Below are positions 32,520 through 42,987 of a stretch of 64,000 nt of DNA, piece by piece. This DNA comes from Pelagibacteraceae bacterium AG-404-P08 (lineage in GTDB: Bacteria > Pseudomonadota > Alphaproteobacteria > HIMB59). How positions within the stretch are numbered: the first letter of the stretch is position 1; each line of letters starts with the position of its first letter. Where the stretch lies: contig QCJF01000005.1 of NCBI GenBank assembly GCA_003216195.1, forward strand, positions 53,298 through 117,297, written 5' to 3'. The translations under genes and the position numbers were made by a program. The notes beneath the pieces were generated by a model. The model was not told where the DNA came from, searched no databases, and saw only the letters and a list, made by a program, of their open reading frames with translations.

Positions 32520-34676
32520 TTAATTTATTACATAAATAAATTTTTTTTTGAACTTTTTAAACTGTCCTAGCAGTATAGGACTAAACCCAATTAATGATTG
32601 AAACTCTTTTTCAAATTTAATTTGATCTTCTTTCTCAATAGAAATCAAAAGGGGTCCATTTGTTTGAGGATCATAAAGTATGTTTTGTAATTTATTATTA
32701 TCAGATATTGAAATTTCATTTGCTGAGGACGAATAATTATTTTCAAAACCTGTGCTTTTAAAGTTATTTAAAATCTCAATATTTTTATTAATCAGTATTT
32801 CTTGATTGAGTTTTATTTCAGCAGATAATCCTGAAGATTTACAGATATCTAACAAATGTGATGCTAGTCCAAAACCACTTATATCTGTTGTAATTTTGCT
32901 TTTAAAATTTTTTGATATTTCAGATATTTCTTTATTTCCTCTTTTCATCCATGTCATCAATTTTTGAAAATCAAAACTTGATAATAGTTCTGAATTATTA
33001 AAATAAGCAGCCAAGAGATATCCTGTGCCTAAAGGTTTTGAAAGATATATTAGTTCATTCTCTTGTGCTTGGCTTTTTGTAATTTGTTTTTCAAATGAGC
33101 CATTCATTGTAATTGTAATACCAGGTTCTTTTGATTGATAACTGTGTCCTGATGCAATAATTGAACCATCTTTTATGGCTTCTGATTTAATACCTTTCAT
33201 AAAATATTCCATGAAAAAACTTTCTATAATGCCATCAGAAAACGGTAGGGCCTGTGAAACGCTTATAGTTTTTACAGAACCCCCACTTGATAAAATATCA
33301 TTTTGAGAATGCAGATAGCTAATAATTCCAAAATCAAAAGGGTTAAGTGATGTAAATAACTTTATGTGATCTATACTTTGTAATAATGATGAGGAATTAG
33401 TATTTATTATTGATGAGTCAGGTAAATCACTATGTGAATTTTCCTCATTTAAAAAATTAACTAAAGTGTTTTTTGATACTTTAGATCCACAACCCTGGCA
33501 ATACATCTTAATGTCTGTTGGCTTTTCTAATTCAAAATTTCTAAAAGACATCTTTAAATTATTAGTAAATTTAAATTTGTTAATGAAACCTCTATCAATC
33601 CACTCTTTAAGTTTCCAGCACCATAAACCATGAAATGATAAGAAAAAATAGTTCAATAATGCTTTATTTTTATAAGTGCCTATTAAATATAACCAGTTCT
33701 TTTGTGCTTTAAATTTTATAAGAGGCATACCAGTTAATTTCGAAAAAACATTTTCTTTTAAAACTTGTCCCTGACGGACTGCCATTACACCTGATTTCGG
33801 TCTAAAATTATCTTCCACTGTACAGGCATCACCTGTAACGAATATATTTTTATCACTTGTAGATAGAAGATTATTATCTACAACTATAAATCCATTTTTA
33901 TCTTTATCTAGATTGCTCTTTGAGAGCCATGTTTCAATATTAGCACCAGAAGAAAGTAAATTTAAATCACTATCAAATTTTTCTCCACTATTTAGGACTA
34001 AATGAGTTTCAGTTATCGAAACAACTTCTCCTAAATATTCTTTAATACCTAAATCGGATGAAATTTTTTTTAGGTTTTTTTTTGTTTTCTCATTTAAATT
34101 TTTTTCCTTTAAAATATTTTTTCCAAAAATAGTTATTTCTAAATTATTTTCATATCTTCTCAATAAGCTGAAAGCCAATTCATAAGACGCTACACCTCCA
34201 CCAATAATTGAAATTCTAATTCTTTTATTACTTATAATTTGATCAATCTGACTCAAGTTATTAACGAGTGAGCTAATGGGTTTTGCAAAAAAACATTTAG
34301 ATAATTTTTCTATTTTTATTCCTTGTGTATTTGAGATGGAACCAGTATTAATTGATAATAGATCATAGCTAATTGATGGAAAATTTTGCAATACTATTTT
34401 TTTATAGTTAGTTTCTAACTTTATTACTTTATCTTTTATAAAAGTTGCTCCTGCATTAAAGCACAGTCTTTGAAGATCAATGCTTATTTCTTCTTTGCTA
34501 AAATCTCTATGAATATATCCAGGTGTCATCCCTGAGTAAGTAGCTTCATAATGTTCACTAATTAAAATTGTATGCAATCCTTTAATTCTGTTCATGCATA
34601 ATTTCTTTAAAATTTGTACATTTGCATGCCCGCCCCCTATCAGCACCAGTTGTTTAATTAGATTATTTTCAAACAA
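32520..34676 (-). CDS. Fusion of FAD-dependent NADH dehydrogenase-like domain with SelD-like domain
   Basis: The 718-residue protein joins two domains. Residues 1 to about 380 are a pyridine-nucleotide/FAD oxidoreductase: 'LVLIGGGHANVQIL', 'GVASYELAFSLLRRY' and 'NIFVTGDACTVED'. Residues about 390-718 are selenide,water dikinase-like (AIR synthase fold): 'CQGCGSKVSKNTL' keeps Cys and Lys of SelD, then 'IASGHSYQSKEPG', 'TTDISGFGLASHL' and 'DPQTNGPLLISI'. SelD makes selenophosphate from ATP and selenide. I see no selA, selB or selenoprotein gene in the window, and the local GPx uses cysteine. The fusion order is known from other bacteria; its in vivo role is unclear. Confidence 0.85.
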   Translation of the reverse strand: MFENNLIKQLVLIGGGHANVQILKKLCMNRIKGLHTILISEHYEATYSGMTPGYIHRDFSKEEISIDLQRLCFNAGATFIKDKVIKLETNYKKIVLQNFPSISYDLLSINTGSISNTQGIKIEKLSKCFFAKPISSLVNNLSQIDQIISNKRIRISIIGGGVASYELAFSLLRRYENNLEITIFGKNILKEKNLNEKTKKNLKKISSDLGIKEYLGEVVSITETHLVLNSGEKFDSDLNLLSSGANIETWLSKSNLDKDKNGFIVVDNNLLSTSDKNIFVTGDACTVEDNFRPKSGVMAVRQGQVLKENVFSKLTGMPLIKFKAQKNWLYLIGTYKNKALLNYFFLSFHGLWCWKLKEWIDRGFINKFKFTNNLKMSFRNFELEKPTDIKMYCQGCGSKVSKNTLVNFLNEENSHSDLPDSSIINTNSSSLLQSIDHIKLFTSLNPFDFGIISYLHSQNDILSSGGSVKTISVSQALPFSDGIIESFFMEYFMKGIKSEAIKDGSIIASGHSYQSKEPGITITMNGSFEKQITKSQAQENELIYLSKPLGTGYLLAAYFNNSELLSSFDFQKLMTWMKRGNKEISEISKNFKSKITTDISGFGLASHLLDICKSSGLSAEIKLNQEILINKNIEILNNFKSTGFENNYSSSANEISISDNNKLQNILYDPQTNGPLLISIEKEDQIKFEKEFQSLIGFSPILLGQFKKFKKKFIYVIN

Positions 34677-34818
34677 AATTAATTGCCGATCTCTCTGAAA
34701 AATTGGGATACATGAACATTGTCTCTAAAATGCTTAAATTTGAGCAATTTTGCATATTAGGATAATCATTCAATTAAAGAGAAATTTCAATATTTTTAAT
34801 GATTTTTGGTTATAACAA

Positions 34819-34847
34819 CTTGAAAACAGAAATATATTTACCATTTA
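34819..34847 (+). promoter_or_regulatory. groES: Candidate heat-shock (sigma-32) promoter of groESL
   Basis: CTTGAAA at 34819-34825 is followed after about 15 bases by ACCATTTA (34840-34847), close to the sigma-32 pattern CTTGAAA-N(11-16)-CCCCATNT. A separate TATAAT at 34852-34857, just before the CIRCE site, could serve the housekeeping sigma factor. Confidence 0.45.
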
Positions 34848-34857
34848 CTAATATAAT

Positions 34858-34884
34858 TTAGCACTCTATAAAAGTGAGTGCCAA
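34858..34884. promoter_or_regulatory. CIRCE operator for HrcA
   Basis: TTAGCACTC (34858-34866), nine bases, then GAGTGCCAA (34876-34884). This is the CIRCE inverted repeat with a single mismatch in the right arm (consensus GAGTGCTAA). It lies 30 bases upstream of the groES ATG, so HrcA repression of groESL is expected. Confidence 0.93.
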
Positions 34885-34913
34885 AAACTAAATTTTAGAT
34901 ATAGAGGTATGAA

Positions 34914-35204
34914 ATGAATTTAAAACCCTTACACGATAGAGTCTTGGTAGAAAGAGTCGAACAAGAAGATCGTACGAAAGGTGGTATCATTATTCCTGAT
35001 ACTGCTCAAGAAAAGCCTATGGAAGGAAAAGTAATATCTGTGGGCGGTGGTGCTAGAAATGAAAACGGACAAGTTGTTGCTTTAGATGTTAAAAAAGGCG
35101 ATCGAATTTTGTTCGGTAAATGGTCTGGTACAGAAGTTAAAATTGATGGTAAAGAACTCCTTATCATGAAGGAGTCTGACATCATGGGAATTATTGAGAA
35201 ATAA
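34914..35204 (+). CDS. groES: Co-chaperonin GroES
   Basis: The 96-residue protein caps the GroEL cage. '[20 protein letters not shown]' is the family start, the mobile loop is '[15 protein letters not shown]', and '[24 protein letters not shown]' ends the barrel. A GAGG ribosome binding site precedes the ATG. Transcription is probably controlled by the CIRCE element and possibly a sigma-32 promoter. Confidence 0.98.
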   Translation: MNLKPLHDRVLVERVEQEDRTKGGIIIPDTAQEKPMEGKVISVGGGARNENGQVVALDVKKGDRILFGKWSGTEVKIDGKELLIMKESDIMGIIEK

Positions 35205-35208
35205 TTGA

Positions 35209-36882
<1,674 letters not shown>

Positions 36883-36903
36883 TAATATATTTATAATTTA
36901 TTT

Positions 36904-36932
36904 AAAAAGCCGCTTTATGCGGCTTTTTTTTT
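36904..36932 (+). terminator. Rho-independent terminator of groESL
   Basis: AAAAAGCCGC (36904-36913) pairs with GCGGCTTTTT around TTTAT, followed by a run of nine T. It lies 21 bases after the groEL stop. Confidence 0.95.
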
Positions 36933-36951
36933 AACTATTATAGTAATCTTT

Positions 36952-38043
36952 ATGAATTTAATTGAATATTTTCATATCCAAATCTTAAACGTTTTTAAAG
37001 ATGGTGTTTTTGGTATAAGTTTATTTGACTTAACAATAATCATAATATCAATAATTTTTGCATTATTAGTTAGAAGTTTAGTTGCAAGAATTTTATTAAA
37101 TAAAGTAAAGATTATTATATCAAAAACAGGAAATAAAATTGACGATAAATTATTTGAAGCTTTATTACCACCTTTAAGGCTTCTACCTATAGTAATAGTA
37201 TTTCTGGCTATAACTCTATATTTTGATATTGAGTCTACGCTTGGTTTATATTTTCAAAAAATTAACAATACACTAGCTACAATATTTGTTTTTTGGATAA
37301 TTCATCAAGCTTTAATTCCTTTCTCTAATTTATTTAACAAATTAGAAAAAATATTAACCAAGGGATTGGTTCTTTGGATAATTAAATCTTTAAAATATTT
37401 AATTATATTTTTAGGGGTAGTTGCAGTGCTCGAGGTATGGGGAATAAAAATCGGACCTGTAATAGCAGGACTAGGTTTATTCGGTGTTGCTGTAGCTCTT
37501 GGAGCACAAGATTTATTTAAAAATTTAATTTCTGGAATAATGATTTTATTAGAAAAACGATTTCAATTAGGTGATGTAATAAATGTTCCAGGACATACTG
37601 AAGGAACAGTTGAACACATTGGTTTTAGATCAACACTAATAAGAAAATTTGACTCAACACCTATAACTATACCAAATTATATTTTTGCTGAGGCTCCTAT
37701 ATTAAATTATTCAAATAGAAATTACCGCAGGATAAATTGGGTTATAGGTCTTGAATATGGCTCTACTTTAGATCAAATTAAAAGTTTTACTGAGTCTATA
37801 TCATCATATCTTGCAAATAATAAAAGCTTTATGGTAAATGAAAATTATAAATCATTTGTAAGATTAGAGAAGTTTAATGATAGCTCAATAGATATACTTG
37901 TTCTATGTTTTACATCAACTAAGGATTGGGATAAATATTTGGAAATTAAGGAGGATCTGGGTTTGTTTATTAAAGAAAAAATTGAGGAATTAGGTCTGTC
38001 ATTTGCTTTCCCTACAAGATCTATTTTTATTGAAAAAGAATAA
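36952..38043 (+). CDS. mscS: Mechanosensitive ion channel, MscS family
   Basis: The 363-residue protein has about five membrane helices, then the MscS pore helix and beta domain: 'GPVIAGLGLFGVAVALGAQDLFKNLISGIMI' (residues about 165-195) and 'FQLGDVINVPGHTEGTVEHIGFRSTLIRKFD'-region with 'ITIPNYIFAEAPILNYS'. It opens on membrane tension and releases solutes during hypo-osmotic shock, which fits an organism that accumulates betaine-type osmolytes. It is longer than E. coli MscS (286) through extra N-terminal helices. Confidence 0.92.
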   Translation: MNLIEYFHIQILNVFKDGVFGISLFDLTIIIISIIFALLVRSLVARILLNKVKIIISKTGNKIDDKLFEALLPPLRLLPIVIVFLAITLYFDIESTLGLYFQKINNTLATIFVFWIIHQALIPFSNLFNKLEKILTKGLVLWIIKSLKYLIIFLGVVAVLEVWGIKIGPVIAGLGLFGVAVALGAQDLFKNLISGIMILLEKRFQLGDVINVPGHTEGTVEHIGFRSTLIRKFDSTPITIPNYIFAEAPILNYSNRNYRRINWVIGLEYGSTLDQIKSFTESISSYLANNKSFMVNENYKSFVRLEKFNDSSIDILVLCFTSTKDWDKYLEIKEDLGLFIKEKIEELGLSFAFPTRSIFIEKE

Positions 38044-38049
38044 ATATCT

Positions 38050-38172
38050 TTGAATAAGAGAAAATTATTTACCTTCTTTATTTTAATTATTACCCCTTTT
38101 CTTACTTATAAGATTTATATTACAGCCTTTGTTTGTAAGATTTCACAAATACAATTAAAAAAATTTATATGA
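38050..38172 (+). CDS. Possible 40-aa membrane peptide coupled to the first sugar-locus gene
   Basis: A TTG at 38050 opens 40 codons ending at TGA 38170-38172. The stop overlaps the ATG of the next gene (ATGA). The product has a basic start ('MNKRKL') and one hydrophobic segment (residues 7-28). The overlap is typical of translational coupling in this genome. The TTG start and short length leave real doubt; it could be the 5' leader of the glycosyltransferase gene. Confidence 0.35.
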   Translation: MNKRKLFTFFILIITPFLTYKIYITAFVCKISQIQLKKFI

Positions 38173-39338
38173 GATTTATTTCATTTAATAAATTAAAAAT
38201 TAAAACAGCAATTAGTTTTTTTTGGGCTTTACCATTGATGCTAATATGGAGATATACTTTTTTTATTCATGGTTATAAATTAATTAAAATCAGGAGTGAT
38301 AGAATTGGACATTTCGTTCCTGATGGAGCTGAACAAATAATTAGACATAAATTAGAAAAAAATTCTAAAAACTTTTATTGTTTTGATCAAATAATATCAA
38401 ACTTTCAATGGGCAAAAATGCTTAGCAGAAAATTACCTATCTATAAATTCTTATATTACGTCCATTTTTGGAGTTGTAAAATTTTTAATGATCAATTATT
38501 TGTTTTAAGTAGTTCTCAAACTGACTCGAGAGATATTCATCTATTATTTGACAAATTTGATGCAAAGATAAATTTTACTGATGAAGAAAATGAACTCGCT
38601 CTTTCTTGGTTAAAAAAATTCGGTTTTAAATCTGGAGAAAAATTTATTTGTCTATTAGTTAGGGATGATGAATATTTAAAAAAACACCTTAGTTCTAATG
38701 ATTGGGAGTATCATAGCTATAGAAATTCTGATATTGAGAGTTACAGAGAGGCAATTAAATGGTTAATTTCAAAAGATTATTGGATAATTCGTATGGGCAA
38801 GTTAGCTTCAAAAGAGATAAAAATTGACTCAGATAAATTTATAGATTTTTCATTTTCAAATAATAAAACAGACTTAATAGATATTTGGTTATTTGCTAAC
38901 TGTAATGGCTGCATCAGTACGGGTACAGGACCAGATTCTATACCACATATATATGGTATACCATGTCTTGGAATTAATTGGTTACCTGTTATGAATATTC
39001 ACTCGTTTCAAGACATTATTACATATCCAAAATATTTATATGACTCTAATAATAACTTATTAGATTTAAGTGAAATTTTAAAATCCAATTATTATAAATC
39101 AGAGGATTTCATACGTAATAAAATCAGAATAGAACCACTTTCTTCCTCTCAAATTCTAAACTCATTTAAAGAATTTTATACTTACAAACTTGAAAACAAT
39201 AAAATTGATGAAGATTATCAAATTAAAAATAGCAAGTTTTGGATTGAAGTGCTTAAAATTGATAAAAACAATAAATTTCACAAAGAAATACATAAAAAAT
39301 CATTAATAAGTAAAGAATGGATTGATGCTCATTTATAA
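38169..39338 (+). CDS. Putative glycosyltransferase of the TIGR04372 family
   Basis: The 389-residue protein has a membrane or amphipathic N-terminus (residues 13-33) and a soluble GT-B-like remainder. The pattern 'RIGHFVPDGA', 'FICLLVRDDEYLKKHL', 'YWIIRMGK' and 'GCISTGTGPDSIPHIYGIP' is that of the TIGR04372 family found in surface-polysaccharide loci. The last of these resembles the donor-binding segment of GT-B transferases. It is the first clear gene of the locus, directly after mscS. Sugar and acceptor are unknown. Confidence 0.72.
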   Translation: MRFISFNKLKIKTAISFFWALPLMLIWRYTFFIHGYKLIKIRSDRIGHFVPDGAEQIIRHKLEKNSKNFYCFDQIISNFQWAKMLSRKLPIYKFLYYVHFWSCKIFNDQLFVLSSSQTDSRDIHLLFDKFDAKINFTDEENELALSWLKKFGFKSGEKFICLLVRDDEYLKKHLSSNDWEYHSYRNSDIESYREAIKWLISKDYWIIRMGKLASKEIKIDSDKFIDFSFSNNKTDLIDIWLFANCNGCISTGTGPDSIPHIYGIPCLGINWLPVMNIHSFQDIITYPKYLYDSNNNLLDLSEILKSNYYKSEDFIRNKIRIEPLSSSQILNSFKEFYTYKLENNKIDEDYQIKNSKFWIEVLKIDKNNKFHKEIHKKSLISKEWIDAHL

Positions 39339-39409
39339 CTTACTCCAAAATATTAAAAATTAAATAATATGAGATTTACTTTATAAATAAAAAATGTATT
39401 TGTTTATTG

Positions 39410-40192
39410 ATGTTTGTTTCCGAAGAAGAAATACTGTTATCTTCAGATTTTATAAAAAATGGCTTTGTAAAGAAAAAAGCTGAAGATATTAAGTCTTTAG
39501 ATTTTATTAAAAGTCAATTAGAGAATATTGTTTTATCATATGAAGGTTTTAAGAATACTAAAAATATCGATTTAGAAAATATTCATGATCATATTTCACC
39601 AGAGAATCTTAATGATTTCAGACTATACTGTATCAATCAAATAAGTAGAAATAATAATTTAAGATTTTCTTACTACAAAGTATTTAAAAAATTTACAGAT
39701 TTATTAATTGGAAATGAATTAGCTATGCAAAAAAAATTAAATCTAAGTATTCAATTACCTAATGATAATAGTTCTTTACTTACTATTCATGCAGATACAT
39801 GGTCTGGAGACTCTCCATTTGAAACAGTTTGTTGGCTTCCAATGGTTGATTGTAGAAAGTCGATGTGTATGTTTATTTTACCAGCTTATAATTATAAATT
39901 TTTTGAAGAGCGGTACTCTGAATTAAAAAATAAAAACAGTAATGATATACTTGAAAGCTTAAAAGATAAGCTTATTTGGATTGAAATTAATTATGGTGAA
40001 GTGATGGTTTTCAATCAAAACTTACCTCATGGCAATATTGTTAATTCTGAAGAAAATACAAGATGGTCTTTCAATTGTAGATTTAAAAGTATTTTTACTC
40101 CATATAAAGATAAAAAATTAGGTGAATTTTTTGAACCAATTACACTAAAAGCAACTTCTAAAGTAGGTTTAAATTATAAGTTTCCCTCATAA
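39410..40192 (+). CDS. Sporadic-carbohydrate-cluster 2OG-Fe(II) oxygenase (first copy)
   Basis: The 260-residue protein has the His-x-Asp iron pair in 'TIHADTWSGDSPFETVCWLPMVDC' region (near residue 139), and a distal His and Arg in 'PHGNIVNSEENTRWSFNCRF'. This matches the family described as 2OG-Fe(II) oxygenase of the sporadic carbohydrate cluster (Leptospira-type). It presumably hydroxylates or desaturates a sugar or sugar-linked group. A paralogue lies at 62.9 kb with the same motifs. I chose ATG 39410 over the TTG just before it. The methyltransferase gene follows after one base. Confidence 0.78.
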   Translation: MFVSEEEILLSSDFIKNGFVKKKAEDIKSLDFIKSQLENIVLSYEGFKNTKNIDLENIHDHISPENLNDFRLYCINQISRNNNLRFSYYKVFKKFTDLLIGNELAMQKKLNLSIQLPNDNSSLLTIHADTWSGDSPFETVCWLPMVDCRKSMCMFILPAYNYKFFEERYSELKNKNSNDILESLKDKLIWIEINYGEVMVFNQNLPHGNIVNSEENTRWSFNCRFKSIFTPYKDKKLGEFFEPITLKATSKVGLNYKFPS

Positions 40193-40193
40193 A

Positions 40194-40856
40194 ATGAAAG
40201 AAGTAAGTTTTTTTTTAAAAACTCATAATTCTTCAAAAAGAGATTATGAAAAGTATATGAATCCTGAAAAGCCGAATTGTATGACAAAGGCAAAACTTTA
40301 TGGAAAAGATTTTTTTGATGGAGATAGAAAATATGGTTATGGGGGATATAAGTATATTCCTGGAAGATGGGATCATGTTATAGAACAGATTGTGAAATAT
40401 TATAAACTTAACAACAATTCTAAAGTGATTGATGCTGGTGCTGGAAAAGGATTTTTTTTAAATGATTTAAAATTAAAAATAAATTCTGAACATTTATATG
40501 GATTTGATATTTCAAAATATGCTGTTAAAAATTGCCCAGTGGATTTAAAAAGTAAATTTTATGTACATGATATAAAAAAAAAATTTATTTATAATGACAA
40601 ATTTTTTGATCTTCTTACATGTTTTGGAGTGCTTCATAATTTAAAAATTTTTGAAATTGAAAAAACAATTAAGGAGATTTCAAGAGTGTCAAAGAAACAA
40701 TATCTCTGGGTAGAAAGTTATAGAAATGATAGAGAACTTTTTAATTTACAGTGTTGGGCTAAAACATGTGAAAGTTTTTTTGCACCTGATGAATGGATAT
40801 GGTTATTTAATAAATTCGGTTATAGAGGTGAATATGAATTTATTTATTTTGAATAA
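40194..40856 (+). CDS. Class I SAM-dependent methyltransferase of the sugar locus
   Basis: The 220-residue protein shows SAM-binding motif I 'VIDAGAGKGFFLNDL' (residues about 80-94), the acidic 'YGFDIS' of motif II, and 'FDLLTCFGVLHNL' of motif III. N-terminal 'GGYKYIPGRWDHVIEQI' is typical of this cluster's methyltransferases. It lies between the 2OG oxygenase and the LIC12192-family gene, each less than five bases away. A run of ten A at 40574-40583 falls in its centre. Acceptor unknown. Confidence 0.8.
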   Translation: MKEVSFFLKTHNSSKRDYEKYMNPEKPNCMTKAKLYGKDFFDGDRKYGYGGYKYIPGRWDHVIEQIVKYYKLNNNSKVIDAGAGKGFFLNDLKLKINSEHLYGFDISKYAVKNCPVDLKSKFYVHDIKKKFIYNDKFFDLLTCFGVLHNLKIFEIEKTIKEISRVSKKQYLWVESYRNDRELFNLQCWAKTCESFFAPDEWIWLFNKFGYRGEYEFIYFE

Positions 40857-40859
40857 ATA

Positions 40860-41261
40860 ATGATGGAAAATATTAGAGGATATATTTTTAGTAGGTCTTT
40901 TATGGGAGAGAGAGTTCCGCAATCTGTCCAAAGTTTATTAATTAGAGATTTCTGTAATAAAAATAATTTTAAGTTCAATCTACATGCAGTTGAGTATACT
41001 ATGGACAGCTGTTTTTTAGTATTTGAGTCTTGTTTGAAAGAACTAGATTTTTTTGACAGTATAGTTTTATATAGTTTATTTCAGCTTCCAGAAGACGACA
41101 AAAAAAGAAATAATTATTTTAATTTTGTTATTTCAAAAAACAAAAAACTTCACTTTGCTTTAGAAAATCTTAGTTTAAGTGATCATAAATCAATTGAAAA
41201 AATTGAAGAAATTTGGACTATAAAAAAAGCTTTGCCAAATTGCATTACTGACCTAGTTTAA
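40860..41261 (+). CDS. Sporadic carbohydrate cluster protein, LIC12192 family (first copy)
   Basis: The 133-residue protein starts at 40860 (ATG ATG). 'GYIFSRSFMGERVPQSVQSLLIRDFC' region and 'FDSIVLYSLFQLPED' are the family pattern I know for LIC12192-type proteins in sporadic carbohydrate clusters. There is no known activity; 'R..F..HAVEYTM' is conserved-looking. Its C-terminal 'HFALENLSL' resembles the end of a small alpha/beta domain. A divergent second copy lies at the window end, again directly after a 2OG oxygenase of the same type. Confidence 0.75.
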   Translation: MMENIRGYIFSRSFMGERVPQSVQSLLIRDFCNKNNFKFNLHAVEYTMDSCFLVFESCLKELDFFDSIVLYSLFQLPEDDKKRNNYFNFVISKNKKLHFALENLSLSDHKSIEKIEEIWTIKKALPNCITDLV

Positions 41262-41268
41262 GTTTTTT

Positions 41269-42978
41269 ATGGATATTTATAAAAGACTTCTAAATAAAAA
41301 ACTAATAATTCAGTTATTTATCTTATTTTTTGGTTTGTTATTATCCACTTTTTTAGAAACAATTTCTTTTGGATCAGTTATTGCTTTCTTAGCTATAATA
41401 ACCGAACCCCAACTAATTCTAGAAAAAATAAATATTGTTTTTATCACAAACATTATATTAAGTTATGAGCAAGAAAAATTAATTTTAATATCTTCATTTA
41501 TTCTTTTTTTAATGTTCATAATTAGAAATTTTTTTTTAGGCTTTATTAATTTTTTATCTAGAAAATTTATATATAATATTGTTACTTTAAATGCCAAAAA
41601 ACTATTAAATTATTATTTACATTGTTCTTTAAAATTTCTTTATAATAAAAACCCTGAAGTAATTACAAGAAATCTTGAACAATTAATTCATGCTGTTTGC
41701 GAAAGGCTTTTTTATTTTGTAACAATTCTTCGTGAAGTATTAATGATGATAGTAATTATGGTTGTTATTTTCATTTTCAATACATTAATTAGCACAATTG
41801 CATTTATAGCCCTAATGATTGTTTCTTATTTTTTCATACAATTTTTAAAAAAAACCTTAAAAAAAAGATCCTTAGTTGCACATCAATTTGATGTTGATCG
41901 ATTAAAAACTATCAATGAACTTTATGCTAATTTAAAAGAAATTAAATTATATAATCTCCAAAATACTGTAATAAAAAATTTTGATGTTGCAATAAAAGGG
42001 GTTGAAGCTCATAGAGTATTTTTTAATACAGTTAATGCTCTTCCAAGATTATTCCTAGAAATTATTGCTATAACAGGTATTTTATTTTTAGCAGTTTTCT
42101 CAACTTTTTATGAAATAGAAAATCAAAGTCTCATAGCAACTATTACAATCGTTGCTATTTGCGCTAGTCGTTTGATACCAGGTTTTCAACAGATTTCTAC
42201 CTCAATTAATGTTCTCAATAATACAAAATTTGCAATAAAAATAATCAAAGATGACATTATGAATTTTGATAATGTTAGTAATCATTCTTTATCAACTGTA
42301 TCAAAGAAAGATTTCAATTACTTGGAACTAAAAAATGTTTATTTTTCATTTCAAAATAAAAAAAATATATTAAACAATATTAATTTGAAAATAAGAGAAG
42401 GTGAAAAAATTTGCATTATTGGTGAGAGTGGATCTGGTAAAACAACTTTACTATCTATCATGATGGGGTTATTGGAAGCTTCAAGTGGAGATATTGAAGT
42501 AAATAATGAAAAAATTAATCAAGAAAATTTATTAAACTACCAAAATCAAATTGGATACGTATCTCAAGATATTTTTATTTCTGATGACACAATATTAAGT
42601 AATATCGCTATTGGGGAAAATAAGTCAGATATAGATATGTCAAAAATAAATAAAGTAATTGAGTTGTCAAACATGGGTGATTTTATAAGTGTTTCTAGTG
42701 AAAAACTATCATCTAAAGTTGGCACTAAGGGAGTAAAATTATCTGGTGGTCAAATCCAACGTATAGGAATAGCAAGAGCTCTATACAGAGATCCCAAAAT
42801 TATCTTTTTTGATGAAGCTACAAGCTCATTAGATGAAAAAAATGAAACTAAAATTTTAAAAAATATATTTAGTGTTTTTAATGATAGAACTATAGTTTTT
42901 GTTACTCATAAGAAGCAATTAATTAAATATTTTGATAAAGTTATTAAGGTAGAAAACGGAAGGGTGACAACTTCATAG
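41269..42978 (+). CDS. ABC exporter with fused membrane and ATPase domains (flippase-like)
   Basis: The 569-residue half-transporter has six membrane helices (residues about 10-330) and a C-terminal ATPase: Walker A 'IGESGSGKTTL' near residue 385, signature 'LSGGQIQRIGIARAL', Walker B 'IIFFDEATSSLD' and the switch His in 'FVTHKKQL'. The general pattern is that of MsbA/PglK, which flip lipid-linked saccharides. In a surface-sugar locus lacking an obvious Wzx, it is the likely flippase. It would act as a homodimer. Confidence 0.88.
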   Translation: MDIYKRLLNKKLIIQLFILFFGLLLSTFLETISFGSVIAFLAIITEPQLILEKINIVFITNIILSYEQEKLILISSFILFLMFIIRNFFLGFINFLSRKFIYNIVTLNAKKLLNYYLHCSLKFLYNKNPEVITRNLEQLIHAVCERLFYFVTILREVLMMIVIMVVIFIFNTLISTIAFIALMIVSYFFIQFLKKTLKKRSLVAHQFDVDRLKTINELYANLKEIKLYNLQNTVIKNFDVAIKGVEAHRVFFNTVNALPRLFLEIIAITGILFLAVFSTFYEIENQSLIATITIVAICASRLIPGFQQISTSINVLNNTKFAIKIIKDDIMNFDNVSNHSLSTVSKKDFNYLELKNVYFSFQNKKNILNNINLKIREGEKICIIGESGSGKTTLLSIMMGLLEASSGDIEVNNEKINQENLLNYQNQIGYVSQDIFISDDTILSNIAIGENKSDIDMSKINKVIELSNMGDFISVSSEKLSSKVGTKGVKLSGGQIQRIGIARALYRDPKIIFFDEATSSLDEKNETKILKNIFSVFNDRTIVFVTHKKQLIKYFDKVIKVENGRVTTS

Positions 42979-42987
42979 AATTTAATT

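Noticed and set aside
34677-34818. Further RNA or gene in the gap upstream of the groES promoter
   Set aside because: Only weak AT-rich inverted repeats and no open frame of useful length are visible.
41269-42978. Peptide or drug exporter role for the ABC protein
   Set aside because: Its place between polysaccharide genes and its PglK/MsbA-like layout make lipid-linked sugar export more likely.
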